This document shows positions 15,827 to 23,015 of a stretch of DNA of 29,413 nt, piece by piece. The position numbers were made by a program, and so were the translations under genes. The first letter of the stretch is position 1. The number at the start of each line of letters is the position of its first letter. The DNA lies in contig JBKPIY010000033.1 in NCBI GenBank assembly GCA_046730475.1, positions 1 to 29,413 of the forward strand, written 5' to 3'. The notes under the pieces were generated by a model. It was not told where the DNA came from, did no database searches, and saw nothing but the letters and a program-made list of their open reading frames with translations. The DNA comes from JBKPIY01 sp046730475. Its GTDB lineage: Bacteria; Actinomycetota; Thermoleophilia; Solirubrobacterales; 70-9.

Positions 15827-16822
15827 TCACGCGGCCAGGCGCAGCCGAGGCCCCCGGGCGATCGCCCTATGGAGGCCGACTAGCGCGAAGGTGCCGGCGA
15901 GGCCACGGTAGGGCGCGTAGGGGGCGAAGAACTCGTCCACCTCCTCGACCGTCGCGCGGCGACCCCGGCCCCGCAGCCCCCCGACCAGCTTGATGAAACC
16001 GAGGTCGCCGGCGGGGAGGGAGTCGGGGTCGCCTCGGCCGTTGAGGCGGAGGCACTGGACCGTCCAGGGGCCGATCTCGCGGATCGCGAGCAGGCGGCGA
16101 TCGGCGGAGGGCGAGGCGAGCTCGGCCCTTCCCGCCGCCACCTCGCGGGCGCATGCGATCAGGGCCAGCGACCGCCCCTCGCTCAGGTCCATCGAGGCGA
16201 GCTCGGCGGGGGCGCGGCCGGCGATCGCCGCCGCCGAGGGGACGTCGAGGAGGCGGAACGACGAGCCGCCGCCGGGCGAGTAGCGAGGGCCCCACCGGCG
16301 GACGATCCGGCGCTGGGTCCGGGCGGCGCGGCCGGACTCGATCAGCTGCTTGGTGATCGCCCAGGCAAGCGCCTCCCAGGGCCATGGCCGACGCCGCGGC
16401 CGGATCCAGGGCTTGCGCCGGATCACCGGGCCGAGCAGGGAATCGGCGCGGAAGCACGGTAGAAGTCCGACAGATCGTCGTCGAGCGAGAGCGCGAAGCG
16501 CATCCGGTCGATCGCGGCCTCGAGCTCGGGGCGGTCGGCCGGTCGCGGCCCGCAGTGCGGCGGGCAGCGGTGCTCGATCAGGGCGGGGTCGATCGCCTCG
16601 GCCCGCAGCGCCACCGCCCCGTCACCGGTCGACCACGCCCGCGCGACCACCGGGGAGGGGCCGACGTGGAGGAGACGCCCACCACCCCCGTGCCCCGATT
16701 CGCAGGACCCCGTCTCCGCCGCTCCCGGTCGGGAGCCGCAGCGGGCTCGGGGGACGGAACTCGGCGTCCAACGACGGCAGCGCGGCGGATGCGCCCCTGG
16801 CGGCGGCGCCGCTGGAGAGCAT
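15827..16822 (-). pseudogene. AlkA-type DNA-3-methyladenine glycosylase, broken by two single-base indels
   Basis: Reads as an HhH-GPD glycosylase that removes alkylated bases from DNA, but in three frame pieces. The N-terminal piece (from ATG 16822) gives AEFRPPSPLRLPTGSGGDG; the middle piece (about 16688-16455) gives GRLLHVGPSPVVARAW and RMRFALSLDDDLSDFYR; the C-terminal piece gives DSLLGPVIRRKPWIRP, then IREIGPWTVQCLRLNG and the catalytic Asp in LPAGDLGF. One extra base in the C5 run at 16685-16689 and one missing base in the AA at 16452-16453 (plus-strand view) explain the shifts, and they cancel, giving about 331 residues when corrected. The glycosylase motifs are intact. It starts 3 bases after the preceding gene's stop. 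It may be functional in the organism if these are sequencing errors. Confidence 0.8.
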
Positions 16823-16825
16823 CGA

Positions 16826-17113
16826 CTACCTCCCCAGCACGTGGACATCGACGAGGAAGGAGCGGCTTGCGACGACCCGGTCCTTTCGCCGACCGACGAT
16901 CCGACGCCGCGGCGCCCGTCGGGTCCGGGCCACGCGAGCGACCGCCACCGCGGCGATCCCGGCCACGGCGCCGGCCGTCACCGCCACCGCCACCGGCCCC
17001 ACCTCCCGGCCCCAGAGCTCGACCGCGCCGGGCTCTGCCCGCACGGGGAGCGGCCGGACCGGGCCGGCCTCGATCACCTCTTCATCTGGGCGCGCCTGAA
17101 GCTCCTCCGACAT
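16826..17113 (-). CDS. Small membrane-anchored protein of unknown function
   Basis: 95-residue protein, not a family I can name. An acidic and proline-rich N-terminus (MSEELQARPDEEVIEAG) leads to one hydrophobic segment (VGPVAVAVTAGAVAGIAAVAV, about residues 38-58), a very basic stretch (RVARTRRAPRRRIVGRRK) and a C-terminal SRSFLVDVHVLGR. A TAGCAT box at 17123-17128 lies 9 bases before the ATG, and there is no Shine-Dalgarno sequence. Its stop is 3 bases from the glycosylase start, so the two are probably one transcript. A single-pass membrane protein with a basic cytosolic tail is a reasonable reading. Confidence 0.65.
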   Translation of the reverse strand: MSEELQARPDEEVIEAGPVRPLPVRAEPGAVELWGREVGPVAVAVTAGAVAGIAAVAVARVARTRRAPRRRIVGRRKDRVVASRSFLVDVHVLGR

Positions 17114-17168
17114 CGAGCTCTCATGCTAACCGTGTGTCAAGACCCAAATGTCGGGGGATACGGATGCC

Positions 17169-17618
17169 ATGGCGGAGCTTCGGCTCGAAAGTCCGGCATT
17201 CTCGGACGGCGATCCGATCCCCACGCGCCATACCTGCGAGGGAGACGACGTCTCGCCGCCGCTCGCCTGGAGCGGCGTCCGCGAGGGGACCCGTTCGTTG
17301 GCGCTGATCGTCGACGACCCCGACGCTCCCTTCGGCACCTTCGTGCACTGGACCGGCTGGGGGATCGACCCGGGCTCGGGGGGGCTCGAGGCGGGTGCCT
17401 CCCCACCGGTCGAGGGTGAGAATGGGTTCGGGCGCGACGGCTACGGCGGGCCCTGCCCTCCGCCCGGCCACGGGCCCCACCGTTACTTCCACCGCCTCTA
17501 CGCCCTCGACGCCGAGCTCGACCTCGAGCCGGGGGCCAGCCGCGAGCAGCTCGAGGACGCGATCGAGGGCCACGTCCTCGCCGAGGCCCGGCTCGTCGGC
17601 ACCTACGAGCGGACCTGA
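17169..17618 (+). CDS. YbhB/YbcL family PEBP-like protein
   Basis: 149-residue member of the phosphatidylethanolamine-binding protein superfamily, bacterial YbhB/YbcL branch. Signature blocks are SPAFSDGDPIPTRHTCEG, VSPPLAWSGV, IVDDPDAPFGTFVHW (ligand-site DPDAP and His) and the CPPPGHGPHRYFHRLYAL segment. Family members are mostly of unsettled function; ligand or kinase-inhibitor roles are suggested by distant homologues. ATG 17169 fits the usual family N-terminus and has GGGGGA upstream; an in-frame ATG at 17148 would add 7 residues. It converges on the GNAT-like gene with 6 bases between stops. Confidence 0.88.
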   Translation: MAELRLESPAFSDGDPIPTRHTCEGDDVSPPLAWSGVREGTRSLALIVDDPDAPFGTFVHWTGWGIDPGSGGLEAGASPPVEGENGFGRDGYGGPCPPPGHGPHRYFHRLYALDAELDLEPGASREQLEDAIEGHVLAEARLVGTYERT

Positions 17619-17624
17619 GCCGGT

Positions 17625-18752
17625 CTACAGAGCCTTCTCGTAGAGGCGGTACCTCTTCACCACCGTCCCGCCCATCCCCTCCATCGCCCGGTTCATCGGC
17701 TCGTTGGACTCGAGGATCCAGCCCTGCTCGCCGCCGCGCAGCCCGACTTCGGTGGCGGTCTCGAGGTGGCGGACGTAGAACCGGGCTGCGATCCCCGTGT
17801 GCTGGTACTTGGGCTTCACCCCGAGGGCGAAGACCCTGACCCGGTCGATCTTCGGCTTCCCGAGCGCGAACCTGAGCCACCCGAGCGGGAGGAGCCGGCC
17901 GTTCATCCGCTGCAGCACCTGGTTCACGTCGGGGAGGGTGAGGGCCGCGCCGAGGATCTCTCCGTCGCGCTCGGCGATGAACGCCCAGCGCTCATCGAGG
18001 ATCTGCTTCAGGCTCTTGGCCTGGAAGGCGACCTCCTCGTCGGTGATCGGGACGAAGCCCCAGTTCTTCTCCCAGGCGGCGTTGTAGACCTCCATGAACC
18101 GGGTGATCTCGGCCTCGAGGTCGCGCTTGTTCATGTTCCTGACGGTGATCCCGTGCTCGGACTCGACCTTGTCGGCCACCGCGTGGATCGCATCGGCGAA
18201 CCGTTCGCCCTGCTTCAGCCCCCCAACCTCGAGATCCCACATCAGCAGATCGATCGTCTTGGCGTAGCCGAGCGCCTCGATCCGCTCGCGGTAATAGGGC
18301 GGGTGCCAGGGCTCGAGGATCATCGGGTGCAGCTCATGCCCCTCGATCAAGAGGCCGCACTCGTCGTTTGTGGTGAAGTCCATCGGCCCCACGATCCGGT
18401 CGCGACCGCGCTCCCTCGCCCACCGCTCGGCGGCCCCGAGCAGCGCCTCGAAGGCCTCCGGGTCGTCCTCGCCCTCGATGAACCCGAACTGGGCGTCGCT
18501 CCCGCCCTGGAACTGGTCCCAGCGGCGGTCGATCTGGGCGGTGACCCTCCCAACCGCATCCCCGTCCCGCCAGGCGAGGAAGAACTCGGCCTCCGCGTGC
18601 TCGAAATAGGGGTTCTTGGCGCGATCGAGAAACCGGCGGCGCTCTGAGATCAGCGGCGGGACCCACGGCGTTCCTCGGTGGAGCCGGAACGGAAGCTTGA
18701 TGAACGTGCGAAGCTCCCGCCGCCCCTGGACGGGCCTGATCTCGACCGCCAC
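17625..18752 (-). CDS. GNAT-fold acyltransferase-like protein (candidate bacterial ceramide synthase relative)
   Basis: 375-residue protein of the YghO/'dATP pyrophosphohydrolase'-annotated GNAT-like family. Conserved parts include FIKLPFRLHRGTPWVPPLI, the central GPMDFTTNDECGLLIEG and PPYYRERIEALGYAK, and a C-terminal acyl-CoA-type loop near residues 313-322 (KPKYQHTGIAARF, the Q-x-x-G-x-A pattern). From established knowledge, the Caulobacter ceramide synthase, which N-acylates the long-chain base, belongs to a GNAT-like family with this kind of annotation. The neighbour across the divergent gap is a serine palmitoyltransferase-like enzyme, which is why I suggest that role; it is an inference. 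The GTG at 18752 lies 7 bases after TAGCGT. An upstream frame extension to 19592 is antisense to the synthase and is rejected. Confidence 0.82.
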   Translation of the reverse strand: MAVEIRPVQGRRELRTFIKLPFRLHRGTPWVPPLISERRRFLDRAKNPYFEHAEAEFFLAWRDGDAVGRVTAQIDRRWDQFQGGSDAQFGFIEGEDDPEAFEALLGAAERWARERGRDRIVGPMDFTTNDECGLLIEGHELHPMILEPWHPPYYRERIEALGYAKTIDLLMWDLEVGGLKQGERFADAIHAVADKVESEHGITVRNMNKRDLEAEITRFMEVYNAAWEKNWGFVPITDEEVAFQAKSLKQILDERWAFIAERDGEILGAALTLPDVNQVLQRMNGRLLPLGWLRFALGKPKIDRVRVFALGVKPKYQHTGIAARFYVRHLETATEVGLRGGEQGWILESNEPMNRAMEGMGGTVVKRYRLYEKAL

Positions 18753-18759
18753 GGGCACC

Positions 18760-18765
18760 ACGCTA
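18760..18765 (-). promoter_or_regulatory. -10 box of a leaderless promoter for the GNAT-like gene
   Basis: TAGCGT on the minus strand ends 7 bases before the GTG start at 18752. Confidence 0.4.
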
Positions 18766-18825
18766 ACAAGCCGGCGGCCACCGGCGTCTACCGTACCCCG
18801 CCCCGATGCCCGTCGTGGAAGACTC

Positions 18826-18925
18826 CCGGGGTCAGGTCTTGAACTCCGACGCCGCGATGTCCTATCGCAAGAACTGCCCCAGGGTCTGGATCCGGCGACG
18901 TCGTATCGCAGGACCTGACCCCAGG
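18826..18925. repeat. Palindromic MITE/REP-like element
   Basis: About 100 bases bounded by an 11-bp perfect inverted repeat, GGGGTCAGGTC (18828-18838) and GACCTGACCCC (18912-18922), extended to 13 of 14 matches. Inside are two similar segments, GATGTCCTATCGCAAG (18856-18871) and GACGTCGTATCGCAGG (18897-18912). It carries no ORF. Its right end is one base from the ATG of the synthase. Such GGGTCAGGTC-ended palindromes resemble non-autonomous elements, but no transposase is in the window. Confidence 0.65.
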
Positions 18926-18926
18926 T

Positions 18927-20183
18927 ATGGCTGACTCCACCCGCACACCCGTCGACGTCTTCGAGAAGGCCCGCTCCCACGACCGCCTCGAGCAGCTCGA
19001 GGCCGCCAAGGAAGCCGATCTCCTCCCCTACTTCCGGTTGCTCGAGTCCGAGGCGGGCCCGGTGGTCGAGATGGAGGGCCGGGAAATGATCATGCTCGGC
19101 TCCAACAACTATCTCGGGCTCACCGGAGACCCCCGGGTGAAACAGGCGGCCCGCGATGCCCTCGAGCGATACGGCACCGGGATGACCGGCTCGCGCCTGT
19201 TGAACGGCACCACCCCCCTCCACCTCGAGCTCGAGCGCGAGCTGGCGGACTGGATGGGGACCGAGGACGCGATCGTCTACACGACCGGCTACCAGGCGAA
19301 CCTCGGCTGCATCAGCGCGATCCTGGCGCCGGGCGACACCGTGATCTGCGATTCCGGCGACCACGCCTCGATCCTCGACGGCTGCAGGCTCTCGGGCGCC
19401 CGCCTGCGCCCCTTCCGCCACAATCGGATGGACAAGCTCGAGGCGATGCTCGGCCGGGCCGCGGCCGAGGGGAGCGGCGCCCTGGTGGTGGTCGATGGGG
19501 TCTTCTCGATGGAGGGGGACGTCTGCGACCTGCCGCCGATCGTCGAGCTGTGCAAGCGCCAGGGAGCGAGGCTGATGGTCGACGAGGCCCACGGGGTGGG
19601 CGTCCTCGGTCGCCGCGGCGCCGGCGCCAGCGAGCTTTTCGGGCTCGAGGACGAGGTCGACCTGCGGATGGGCACCTTCTCCAAGAGCCTCGCCTCATGC
19701 GGCGGCTTCATCGCCGGGCCGGCTGACGTGATCGAGTACCTGCGGATCTCCTCTCGCGCCTTCATCTTCAGCGCCTCCGCCGTGCCCGCCGCCGTCGGGG
19801 CGGCGCTCGGCGCTCTGCGGATCATCCGCTCGGAGGGGCCGGGGCTGATGGCGCGGCTGCTCGACAACGCCGCCTACCTGCGCCAGGGGTTCCGGGACCT
19901 CGGCCTCAAGGTGGTCGAGGCGGGGACGCTTCCCGATGGGACCGAGGCCACTACTCCGGTGGTCCCGGTGATGGTGGGAGAGGACTGGCAGGCGGTTCTG
20001 GTGTGGAGAGCCCTGTTCGACGCCGGCGTCTACACGAACGTCGCGATCCATCCGGCGGTGCCCCCGGGGGGAGCGCTTCTGCGGACGAGCCTGATGGCGA
20101 CCCACGAGCGCGGCGACCTCGACCGCGCCCTCGACATTATCGGGGAGGTCGCCAGGCGGTTCCCGGAGCTCCCCAGACAGTAG
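18927..20183 (+). CDS. Alpha-oxoamine synthase, serine palmitoyltransferase-like
   Basis: 418-residue PLP enzyme that condenses an amino acid with an acyl thioester. The PLP stacking His is His146 (DSGDHASILDG), Asp219 and His222 are in VDEAHGVG, and the Schiff-base Lys253 is in GTFSKSLASCGGF. The N-terminal LPYFRLLES, NNYLGLTGDPRV and GTGMTGSRLLNGTTPLH blocks look closer to serine palmitoyltransferase (TGSRxLNGT) than to 2-amino-3-ketobutyrate ligase (ASVRFICGT); BioF-type 8-amino-7-oxononanoate synthase is the other alternative. No biotin genes are nearby, and the divergent neighbour is a GNAT-like acyltransferase, which favours lipid chemistry. The ATG has no Shine-Dalgarno sequence and abuts a palindromic element. 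Confidence 0.88.
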   Translation: MADSTRTPVDVFEKARSHDRLEQLEAAKEADLLPYFRLLESEAGPVVEMEGREMIMLGSNNYLGLTGDPRVKQAARDALERYGTGMTGSRLLNGTTPLHLELERELADWMGTEDAIVYTTGYQANLGCISAILAPGDTVICDSGDHASILDGCRLSGARLRPFRHNRMDKLEAMLGRAAAEGSGALVVVDGVFSMEGDVCDLPPIVELCKRQGARLMVDEAHGVGVLGRRGAGASELFGLEDEVDLRMGTFSKSLASCGGFIAGPADVIEYLRISSRAFIFSASAVPAAVGAALGALRIIRSEGPGLMARLLDNAAYLRQGFRDLGLKVVEAGTLPDGTEATTPVVPVMVGEDWQAVLVWRALFDAGVYTNVAIHPAVPPGGALLRTSLMATHERGDLDRALDIIGEVARRFPELPRQ

Positions 20184-20187
20184 GGAA

Positions 20188-20216
20188 CGAAACGTCTGCT
20201 CTTAGCGGACGCTTCG
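20188..20216 (+). terminator. Hairpin after the synthase gene
   Basis: 12-bp imperfect stem, CGAAACGTCTGC (20188-20199) with GCGGACGCTTCG (20205-20216), one mismatch and one G-U pair, loop TCTTA. It starts 4 bases after the synthase stop. There is no T-run, as is common in GC-rich actinobacteria. Confidence 0.55.
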
Positions 20217-20229
20217 TCGCTGGGTGGAC

Positions 20230-20259
20230 TTGACCCCGCTGGGCGCCGCTATGTATGTT
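20230..20259 (+). promoter_or_regulatory. Promoter for the IHF gene
   Basis: TTGACC (20230-20235), an 18-base spacer and TATGTT (20254-20259): the best -35/-10 pair in the window. It implies an untranslated leader of about 145 bases before the ATG at 20410. That leader holds no ORF that I trust. Confidence 0.55.
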
Positions 20260-20409
20260 CCTCTCGCCGCGCGTCCCCGGGGCAGGGGGCAGCGGTTAGG
20301 ACACAGAGGTGAGGGCAGTTCCTCGGTCTTCGCCGCCCGGCGGCGCGGTCGGGGGACGCGCCGGCATACGCGACCAGGTTCGCCACGACCCAATTAGGAG
20401 GGAGAAGAA

Positions 20410-20796
20410 ATGACTGCTGCTTCGATGGCCCCTGCACTCACTCACGCGCCGCGATCGATGCCGCGGCCCGCGGCGCCCAGGGGGATCGAGGCGCCTCAGC
20501 ACATGCGCGCCCTCGCCCGCGCGAACGAGGTGCGCCTGGCACGAGCCGAGCTCAAGCGTGCGATCGCGTCGGGCCGCGCCAGGGCCGCCGACGTGGTGCT
20601 CGACTGTCCATGGGAGACGCGCAGCATGACGATCGGGGAGCTGCTCGGGGCGCAGCGCCGGTGGGGGCACGCCCGCTCCAGGAAGCTGCTCTCGCTGGTC
20701 GAGCTGAAGGAGAACAAGACGATGGGCAGCCTCACCGACCGCCAGCGCCGGGTGCTCGCCGACGAGCTGCGCGCGAAGGAGGCGGGCCTGCAGTAG
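20410..20796 (+). CDS. mihF: Actinobacterial integration host factor (mIHF type)
   Basis: 128-residue nucleoid protein of the actinobacterial IHF family, unrelated to proteobacterial IhfAB. The diagnostic blocks are RANEVRLARAELKRAIASGR, DVVLDCPWETRSMTIGELL, AQRRWGHARSRKLL and ELKENKTMGSLTDRQRR. It binds and bends chromosomal DNA. The first 28 residues (Ala/Pro-rich, MTAASMAPALTHAPRSMPRP) extend beyond the usual length of about 100-105. AGGAGG (20396-20401) lies 8 bases before the ATG, the strongest ribosome binding site in the window, fitting an abundant protein. In many actinobacteria the gene sits beside guanylate kinase; here it does not. Confidence 0.93.
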   Translation: MTAASMAPALTHAPRSMPRPAAPRGIEAPQHMRALARANEVRLARAELKRAIASGRARAADVVLDCPWETRSMTIGELLGAQRRWGHARSRKLLSLVELKENKTMGSLTDRQRRVLADELRAKEAGLQ

Positions 20797-20820
20797 GGAC
20801 CAGGGGAAGGTGGCGGGACG

Positions 20821-21197
20821 CTAGAAGCGGATCCCGAGCGGCACCGGGCTGGATCCGGCGAACCCGAAGAACCAGACCATGAAGCCGCACACGGCGATCC
20901 CGCCGCTGACCACCAGCATAACCTCCAGGGGGGAGGTCTCGCCGACCGGCCGCTCGCGGGCTTCGCTGAGCTCGACGTGCTTTCGGTTGAGCCAGGCGAG
21001 GGGAGATGCCGAGGATGGTCGCCACCGCGCCGACGAGGGTCACCATCAGCGCCGTTCCCAGGGGTGCGCTTCCCTGCACCTGAGAGCCCACCCACAGCCA
21101 CACCAGCGGCACCCCCTACCCAGAGGAAGAGGCACCCCGCCAGCATCAGCAGGATCAGTCCCGCGGAGGCGGGACCCGAGAGCAACCGCCTGATCAC
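20821..21197 (-). pseudogene. Small membrane protein with two single-base insertions
   Basis: Read in one frame it stops early, but three consecutive pieces join into a credible 124-residue protein. Piece 1, from GTG 21197, is VIRRLLSGPASAGLILLMLA then GCLFLWV. Piece 2 is PLVWLWVGSQVQGSA then VTLVGAVATILGIS. Piece 3 is LAWLNRKHVELSEA then PLEVMLVVSGGIAVCGF, ending PVPLGIRF. One extra base in each of the runs at 21112-21116 (C5) and 21000-21003 (G4) explains the shifts. The repaired protein has three membrane helices. It follows the next gene by 4 bases and closes a three-gene operon. Family not recognised. It may be intact in the organism if these are assembly errors. Confidence 0.65.
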
Positions 21198-21201
21198 GGC
21201 C

Positions 21202-21726
21202 TCACCTCCCCCGGAAGCGGAACAGCGCCCCACCCGATCTTCGTTTGAAGGCGAGCGCGAACGCCCAGGCGGCTGCCCCGAAGGCGAGCAGGCCGACGAC
21301 CAGGGCGATGCCGATGCCGAGTGAGTCCGGGCCGAGGAAGACGAGCGCCAGGACCACCCCGATCCCGACCGACCCCGCGAGGAGCAGGGTGTGCGAGCGA
21401 TAGCCGGCGAAGTGCTCCCGGATCGCGAGCTCGAGCCCCGCGAGCGACCCCAGCACCAGCCCGGCGCCGATCATCACCGCCCCCCGCGGCGGGGCGACGA
21501 AGAAGCCCCCGACGAGCAATATCAAGGCGACGAGGACGACGAGCTCGCTGAGGGGGAAGGTCCCCCAGGGAGCCCGCGGCGGCCCCTGTGTCCCCCTCGT
21601 GACGGTCGCGCGGGCGCGAGCCCTGTCGTCGAGCCGAGCGCGGGACGGGCCTGGCTCGGCCGCCGCCGGGGGTGGCGCTCCCTGTGCCCGTCGACGCCGC
21701 TTCCTACGTTGCCTTCTGCTCGCCAT
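21202..21726 (-). CDS. Membrane protein with basic N-terminus
   Basis: 174-residue protein not assigned to a family. The first 55 residues are extremely basic and proline-rich (MASRRQRRKRRRRAQ...), then four hydrophobic segments follow: LSELVVLVALILLVGGFFV, GAVMIGAGLVLGSLAGLEL, SHTLLLAGSVGIGVVLALVF and GIGIALVVGLLAFGAAAWAF. The ATG at 21726 overlaps the upstream gene's end by 23 bases, and the downstream gene starts 4 bases after its stop, so the three genes are co-transcribed. The basic tail is probably cytosolic and could contact nucleic acid or acidic lipids; that is inference. Confidence 0.75.
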   Translation of the reverse strand: MASRRQRRKRRRRAQGAPPPAAAEPGPSRARLDDRARARATVTRGTQGPPRAPWGTFPLSELVVLVALILLVGGFFVAPPRGAVMIGAGLVLGSLAGLELAIREHFAGYRSHTLLLAGSVGIGVVLALVFLGPDSLGIGIALVVGLLAFGAAAWAFALAFKRRSGGALFRFRGR

Positions 21727-22276
21727 CAGCGGGGCGCGAGGGCCCCTTGGCTAAGGGACAACCCGAGGAGACCTTGACGCGCCACCAGCCCATCAGCAGC
21801 CCGAGCAGCCCCCAGCGTGGCCGGGAGTGCCAGTGCTTGCATCCGGGCTCGCCGATGTCGGCATTGCTCACCCGGACCCACCTGTGCTGGGCCGGATCCT
21901 CGAGCATCAGCTCGATCAGCGCCCGGCGCTTCTCCTCGACGTAACGGCGGTCGTACAGCTCCCCCCGGACGTCGGCGATCCGCGCCACCAGTGAGTCGCG
22001 GACCCTCTCGAGCTCGTCCACGGACAGGATCCGGGGGCCGCCGAGGCCCGCCACCCCGAACTCGATCCCGGTGCGGGGGAAGGCCGCCGAGAAGAGCTCG
22101 CCCAACTCCGCCTCCATCGCGGCGATCTGGCGGCGCAGGTCACGGCGCCCGGCGCGCTCGTGGTGCTCGTGGAGTACGGTGCCGAGGCCCGTCGGCGCGG
22201 GCGGCAGGTTCGACAACTCCTCCTCCGGCGCGATCTCCACCTGGCGGAGATCGGGACTTTCGAGCAACTCAGCCAT
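21704..22276 (-). CDS. Uncharacterised protein with conserved C-x-H-x-H...C tail
   Basis: 190-residue protein. The middle is a long charged coil (RRDLRRQIAAMEAELGELFS, then LSVDELERVRDSLVARIADV). The C-terminus holds GCKHWHSRPRWGLLGLLMGW and SSGCPLA, placing Cys146, His148, His150 and Cys173 as a possible metal site. I do not know a named family. The ATG at 22276 has a good GAGGAGG Shine-Dalgarno sequence, and TAGAAT (22303-22308) lies 26 bases upstream as the likely -10 box, so this gene leads the operon and is normally translated. Its 3' end overlaps the next gene by 23 bases. Confidence 0.75.
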   Translation of the reverse strand: MAELLESPDLRQVEIAPEEELSNLPPAPTGLGTVLHEHHERAGRRDLRRQIAAMEAELGELFSAAFPRTGIEFGVAGLGGPRILSVDELERVRDSLVARIADVRGELYDRRYVEEKRRALIELMLEDPAQHRWVRVSNADIGEPGCKHWHSRPRWGLLGLLMGWWRVKVSSGCPLAKGPSRPADGEQKAT

Positions 22277-22345
22277 GGGCCTCCTCGATGAGCGCTACGG
22301 CGATTCTACCCCGCGGCGGCCGTCGCATCGGAGCACCGGTCCTCT

Positions 22346-23002
22346 CTAGGCGTACATCGCACTCGAGGCGAGCCACAGCGCCTCCTCCAGGGCAACCGGG
22401 GGGACGCCCTTGACCCCGATCGCCGCCAGGATCGTCCGCCTCGTCCTCGAGCCGACCCCACGCTCGGCGGCCGTCGCGCCGAAAAGGATCTCGAGCGGGC
22501 GCTCCTCGTCGGCGATCACGATCGTCCCCTCGGGCAGTGGATAGGTCCGACCCTCGAATCGCTCGCCCCGCGCGGACAGGCGCAGCCCGAGCCTGCCGCT
22601 GACGCGATCGGCGTCGAAGGCGCAGATCGCCGCTCCCACCTCGATAGTCGCGATCACGATCGCGTCGGCGAGCCGGTTCTGGCTCGGGAAGCGCCCGAGC
22701 TGCATCCGGTCCAGGGCGAGCTGCTCGACCGGGGTGCGGGTGGTGTCGGGGTCGAGGCCGATCTGGCGGAGGAAAGCCCGATACGCCCACGGGATCGGAC
22801 GCTGTCGCAGGGTTACCGCCTGGGGCCCGGCGAACCGGTCGCTGAGCTCCCGAAGCTGCTCCTTGAGCGCGGCCGGGCTGCGGCCCGAGCCCCGCTCGAT
22901 CGTCGTCCACAGGAGGCCGAGGCCGGGGAACTCCCGGGCCAGGCCGGGCTCCATCCAGCCCGGCTCCGGCGCCACCTCCCATGGCCCTGGCAGCTCCGCC
23001 AC
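22346..23002 (-). CDS. B3/B4 tRNA-binding domain protein (PheT-like, stand-alone)
   Basis: 218-residue protein of the stand-alone B3/B4 family, related to the non-catalytic domain of phenylalanyl-tRNA synthetase beta chains. Typical parts are WTTIERGSGRSPAALKEQLR, IPWAYRAFLRQIGLDPDTTR, PVEQLALDRMQLGRFPSQNR and LADAIVIATIEVGAAICAFD. Members may act on tRNA or mischarged aminoacyl-tRNA, but the activity of free-standing ones is not established. I place the start at the GTG at 23002, which has GGGAG 8 bases upstream; a GTG at 23011 is possible. It begins 13 bases after the thioredoxin-fold gene's stop, so they likely share a transcript. Confidence 0.82.
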   Translation of the reverse strand: MAELPGPWEVAPEPGWMEPGLAREFPGLGLLWTTIERGSGRSPAALKEQLRELSDRFAGPQAVTLRQRPIPWAYRAFLRQIGLDPDTTRTPVEQLALDRMQLGRFPSQNRLADAIVIATIEVGAAICAFDADRVSGRLGLRLSARGERFEGRTYPLPEGTIVIADEERPLEILFGATAAERGVGSRTRRTILAAIGVKGVPPVALEEALWLASSAMYA

Positions 23003-23015
23003 TCGCTCCACTCCC

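Noticed and set aside
17129..17140. TTGACA (minus strand, 17135-17140) as a -35 box for the 95-residue membrane protein
   Set aside because: It is only 6 bases from the TAGCAT box, far too close for a standard promoter.
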